Assembly: GCA_023446675.1 (NCBI GenBank)
Contig: JAEXPO010000219.1
Location: forward strand, 1-9,745
DNA from: Bacillota bacterium
GTDB lineage: Bacteria; Bacillota; Clostridia; DSM-8532
Length of the DNA stretch: 9,745 bases
Direction: 5' to 3'
Within the stretch, counting starts at the first letter, position 1; every line of letters starts with the position of its first letter. The notes beneath the pieces are model-generated. The model did not search any database. It was given only the letters and a program-made list of their open reading frames with translations, and had not been told where the DNA came from. Positions 7,348 through 9,745 of this stretch are shown here, one piece after another. A program made the position numbers and the translations under genes.

Positions 7348-7854
7348 ATGGATAATGTTAATATCCAAAAAGAGATGAGAACCGCAATTAAAAAAGGTGA
7401 TCTGGAACAGGTTATACTGCTGACATCCAATAATAAAGAGGTTTTAGCTTTAAATACACCATTTGGCTCATGGCTGCATGTTGCGGCATCCTTTGGAAAA
7501 TTGGATATTGTTAAATACCTTATTTCCTCTGGTTTAGATGTAAACGGGAGAAGCGGAGTTTTCGGTGGAGCGGCAATTAAAGAGGCAGCAAGCGACGGCC
7601 ATTTAGAAGTCGTAAGCTATTTAATTGAGCAGGGTTCTGAGCTGGATGTTAGCGATTCTCAAAGAAATCCATTGTTCGGAGCTATTTATGGCGGGCATAT
7701 GGAGATTGTCAAATTGCTTATCGCTAAGGGCATTGATGTGAGTGTCAAATACACAGGAAGCTCTATGACAAACATGGACGCCTATGCGTTTGCACTGGAA
7801 AGAGGGCAAACGGCTATTGCTGAAATACTGAAAGCAGCAGGTTCCCAGAATTAA
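7348..7854 (+). CDS. Ankyrin-repeat protein
   Basis: This 168-residue protein is made almost wholly of ankyrin repeats: a degenerate capping repeat (about 5-36), then repeats at 38-66 (LHVAASFGKLDIVKYLI), 73-102 (AASDGHLEVVSYLI), 106-133 (GAIYGGHMEIVKLLI) and a C-terminal cap at 144-165 (LERGQTAIAEIL). Ankyrin repeats bind other proteins and there is no catalytic domain, so it is probably an adaptor or inhibitor. I take ATG 7348, preceded by AAAGAGAG about 7 bases upstream; an in-frame TTG at 7324 would add eight residues. The gene is visibly more A+T-rich than the genes before it and stands 73 bp after the dynamin block behind an AT-rich stretch, so it may be a separate transcription unit or a later arrival. 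No signal peptide is present. Confidence 0.88.
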   Translation: MDNVNIQKEMRTAIKKGDLEQVILLTSNNKEVLALNTPFGSWLHVAASFGKLDIVKYLISSGLDVNGRSGVFGGAAIKEAASDGHLEVVSYLIEQGSELDVSDSQRNPLFGAIYGGHMEIVKLLIAKGIDVSVKYTGSSMTNMDAYAFALERGQTAIAEILKAAGSQN

Positions 7855-7860
7855 AATGTC

Positions 7861-7887
7861 TTTCTGCTTAAGTCTTTTCTGCTTAAG
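7861..7887 (+). repeat. Direct repeat TTTCTGCTTAAG, two copies
   Basis: Two perfect copies of a 12-base sequence lie at 7861-7872 and 7876-7887, a 15-base period, directly after the ankyrin gene's stop. Each copy ends in the palindrome CTTAAG. They sit at the left edge of a roughly 500-base stretch (7855-8350) without a convincing gene. They may be protein binding sites or a small duplication. Confidence 0.6.
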
Positions 7888-7901
7888 ATAACATTGTTAT
7901 C
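7887..7901. promoter_or_regulatory. Perfect palindrome GATAAC-ATT-GTTATC, possible operator
   Basis: Six-base perfect arms surround a three-base centre. The symmetry is typical of a small dimeric regulator's site. It could also form a hairpin after the ankyrin gene, but there is no following T-tract, so a terminator is less likely. Which promoter it would control is unclear; the nearest strong one begins at 8025. Confidence 0.35.
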
Positions 7902-7914
7902 AATTTAACAAACT

Positions 7915-7936
7915 ATGTAATGTTCATGTAATGCTC
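7915..7936 (+). repeat. 11-bp direct repeat ATGTAATG(T/C)TC
   Basis: Two adjacent 11-base units (7915-7925 and 7926-7936) differ at one base, and the next bases (ATGC) start a third imperfect unit. An 11-base period places copies on nearly the same face of the helix, which suits cooperative binding of a regulator. From 7941 to 7970 the DNA is very A+T-rich with several TATAAT/TATAAA matches, but no good -35 partner. Confidence 0.45.
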
Positions 7937-8024
7937 ATGCACCATTATAATATTATAAATACTATAAAATGATGGCCGCTGTTCGTTAGCCTTACATTTA
8001 TCAAACGAGAAACCTTAAGACACC

Positions 8025-8053
8025 TTGCCATAATTACCCACAACACATATAAT
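8025..8053 (+). promoter_or_regulatory. Housekeeping sigma promoter TTGCCA-N17-TATAAT
   Basis: The -35 box TTGCCA (8025-8030) matches five of six consensus bases. The -10 box TATAAT (8048-8053) is perfect, and the spacer is exactly 17 bases. Transcription would start near 8060, immediately before AGGGGAAAAC (8061-8070), which pairs perfectly with 8246-8255. This is the best promoter in the window. It drives a structured RNA and possibly the 108-residue gene beyond it. Confidence 0.75.
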
Positions 8054-8059
8054 AGACCT

Positions 8060-8250
8060 TAGGGGAAAACAGAATAGCGTCGCCGTGACCCGAAAGTGTC
8101 GCAACCACTTCCGGGCCCATGAAGGTGTAGGAGCACCCACGTACAGCGTTACGCTGCCACAGCGACATGCTTTATTTTAAAGCATTCCAATCGCTTTTGC
8201 AACGACCAAGCTCGCGTAGGGTTTTTCACCTATGCGTGCTTTTTTGTTTT
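8060..8250 (+). ncRNA. Structured RNA of about 190 nt, unknown family (sRNA or regulatory leader)
   Basis: From the predicted start near 8060 the sequence folds by eye into several good helices. A hairpin CCCGAAAGTG/CACTTCCGGG (8089-8098 with 8106-8115, one mismatch, 7-base loop) is clear. A short GGTG/CACC hairpin lies near 8124-8137, and a perfect CAGCG-TTA-CGCTG hairpin at 8144-8156. A long-range helix, 8080-8087 with 8158-8165, encloses these three. Next come a seven-pair ATGCTTT/AAAGCAT hairpin (8167-8185) and a final 12-pair hairpin (8208-8241) with a T-tract. Bases 8061-8070 and 8246-8255 can also close the whole molecule with ten perfect pairs. I checked it by memory against 6S, SRP RNA, tmRNA, RNase P and the common riboswitch signatures (c-di-GMP, cobalamin, ZTP, THF, T-box) and saw none. 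It may be a free small RNA or the 5' leader of the gene at 8351. Confidence 0.6.
8208..8250 (+). terminator. Intrinsic terminator of the structured RNA
   Basis: Arms 8208-8220 and 8229-8241 pair with one mismatch and one G-T pair around an 8-base loop (GTTTTTCA). The 3' arm runs into six T, one G and four T. This is a classic factor-independent terminator. Because the closing and anti-Shine-Dalgarno segments start at 8246, inside this T-tract, termination here would leave those pairings incomplete; readthrough would make them available. Confidence 0.75.
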
Positions 8251-8348
8251 CCCCTCCTTAAAAACGTATTGCCGGACAGGCCGGAAAGGGGCTTATGCAG
8301 CCGACCTTCGGTTCATGCCGGGATAACCATCTTTCAAGGAGGGGAAAA
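8246..8348 (+). promoter_or_regulatory. Anti-Shine-Dalgarno element and sequestered ribosome binding site
   Basis: TTTTCCCCTCCTT at 8247-8259 is the exact reverse complement of AAGGAGGGGAAAA at 8336-8348, which holds the Shine-Dalgarno of the gene starting at 8351. Thirteen pairs would hide the site. The same pyrimidine segment (8246-8255) also pairs perfectly over ten bases with 8061-8070 at the transcript's 5' end. The two pairings are mutually exclusive: closing the upstream RNA frees the ribosome site. Between the arms, 8290-8319 forms a further hairpin (GGC-ATG and CCGA/TCGG helices). Confidence 0.55.
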
Positions 8349-8350
8349 AT

Positions 8351-8677
8351 ATGAGAAACAGAAAAGACCACATTGTTCCGTTCATGTCCAGGGACGACAG
8401 AAAGCTCTTTGATCTGGTTGAGGACTACAAGCAAAACGGAGGAACCTTTGGAGAGGAGGCTCAGGCGGCGTTCCGGTCGGTTTTGGCTGAAAAGCTTAGG
8501 AACCCGCCCAAAGCCGATCCGGTCGAAACGGCGGAGGCCTACAGGGCCTTTCTCCTGCGCCTTCTGGAATTTGCCACCGCCCCCGGCCCCAGGCTCAAAA
8601 AGCCCTACCGGCCCGTAAGCCCAAGGACCCAGGTGAAAATACGGCTGCCGAAAAGGCCGGGTGAAAAGTGGCGCTAA
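8351..8677 (+). CDS. Small protein of unknown function behind structured leader
   Basis: This is a 108-residue protein I do not recognise. Residues 12-75 are charged and predicted to be helical (DDRKLFDLVEDYK, then AFRSVLAEKL and AYRAFLLRLLEFA). Residues 78-108 are a Pro/Arg/Lys-rich tail (PYRPVSPRTQVKIRLPKRP), basic enough for nucleic-acid or ribosome contact. No Cys, signal peptide or membrane segment is seen. The start is well supported: AAGGAGGGG (8336-8344) lies six bases before ATG 8351. The DNA is more G+C-rich than the ankyrin gene before it. It is probably cotranscribed with, and controlled by, the structured RNA upstream, since its ribosome site is complementary to that RNA's 3' edge. 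The convergent collagen-like gene ends about 40 bases downstream. Confidence 0.75.
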   Translation: MRNRKDHIVPFMSRDDRKLFDLVEDYKQNGGTFGEEAQAAFRSVLAEKLRNPPKADPVETAEAYRAFLLRLLEFATAPGPRLKKPYRPVSPRTQVKIRLPKRPGEKWR

Positions 8678-8717
8678 GAGCACAACGCACTCTAAACAAA
8701 AGGCAAAGCAAAAAGGT

Positions 8718-9745
<1,028 letters not shown>

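Noticed and set aside
7923..7951. Promoter-like TTCATG-N17-TATAAT
   Set aside because: The -10 box is perfect but the -35 matches only three of six bases; AT-rich DNA gives such -10 matches by chance, and a far better promoter lies at 8025-8053.
8061..8255. Retron-like msr/msd with a1/a2 inverted ends
   Set aside because: The ten-pair closing helix and a TAGC after it are suggestive, but no reverse transcriptase follows; the next gene codes for only 108 residues without RT motifs, and a terminator lies inside.
8167..8412. Plus-strand open frame of 81 codons across the RNA region
   Set aside because: It lies over the structured RNA and its terminator, has no ribosome binding site and runs out of frame into the better supported 8351 gene.
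8677..8693. Possible terminator between the convergent genes
   Set aside because: AGAG/CTCT arms with G-T pairs are weak and no T-tract follows in either direction.

Overview
The window looks like a chromosomal stretch from a Gram-positive, probably clostridial (Firmicutes) genome of moderate GC. The grounds are strong AGGAGG-type ribosome binding sites, tightly packed genes with ATGA overlaps, a TTGCCA-N17-TATAAT promoter and a bacterial collagen-like surface protein. No rRNA, tRNA, transposase, integrase or CRISPR array is visible, and the organism call is an inference.

Positions 1-7274 are a run of plus-strand genes. First comes the 3' part of a zinc metallopeptidase of M48 type (HEMGH, ELCAD and SHPxxxxRI motifs) with three Ca-binding DxDxDG-like loops at its C-terminus. 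A short spacer with an 18-bp tandem repeat follows. Then comes a compact block of five genes: a coiled-coil protein with hendecad repeats (1132-2766), two different dynamin-like GTPases in tandem (2763-4442 and 4446-6581), and two small, unrecognised helical proteins (6578-6868 and 6876-7274). ATGA overlaps at 2763 and 6578 and a 3-bp gap at 4443 argue that these genes are made together. Tandem dynamin-like proteins in bacteria usually work as a pair on membranes, so the likely theme is a membrane-remodelling or membrane-surveillance machine with a coiled-coil scaffold and small accessory subunits. This combination is not one I can match to a named system. Its closest described analogy is the LeoA/LeoBC (Eleos) class of dynamin-pair systems.

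Positions 7275-8350 change character. An AT-richer ankyrin-repeat gene (7348-7854) is followed by about 500 bases without a convincing gene. This stretch has short direct repeats, a perfect palindrome, a strong promoter (8025-8053) and a highly structured RNA of about 190 nt ending in a hairpin with a T-tract. Just after the T-tract, one pyrimidine segment (8246-8259) is perfectly complementary to two places: the 5' end of the predicted transcript (8061-8070) and the Shine-Dalgarno region of the next gene (8336-8348). That is the layout of a two-state RNA switch controlling a 108-residue unknown protein (8351-8677).

The right end (8718-9745, minus strand, convergent) is the C-terminal part of a collagen-like protein: Gly-X-Y triplets rich in DTG and PTG, joined to a domain that looks like a right-handed beta-helix, probably a spore or cell-surface filament protein. 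Its 5' end lies beyond the window.
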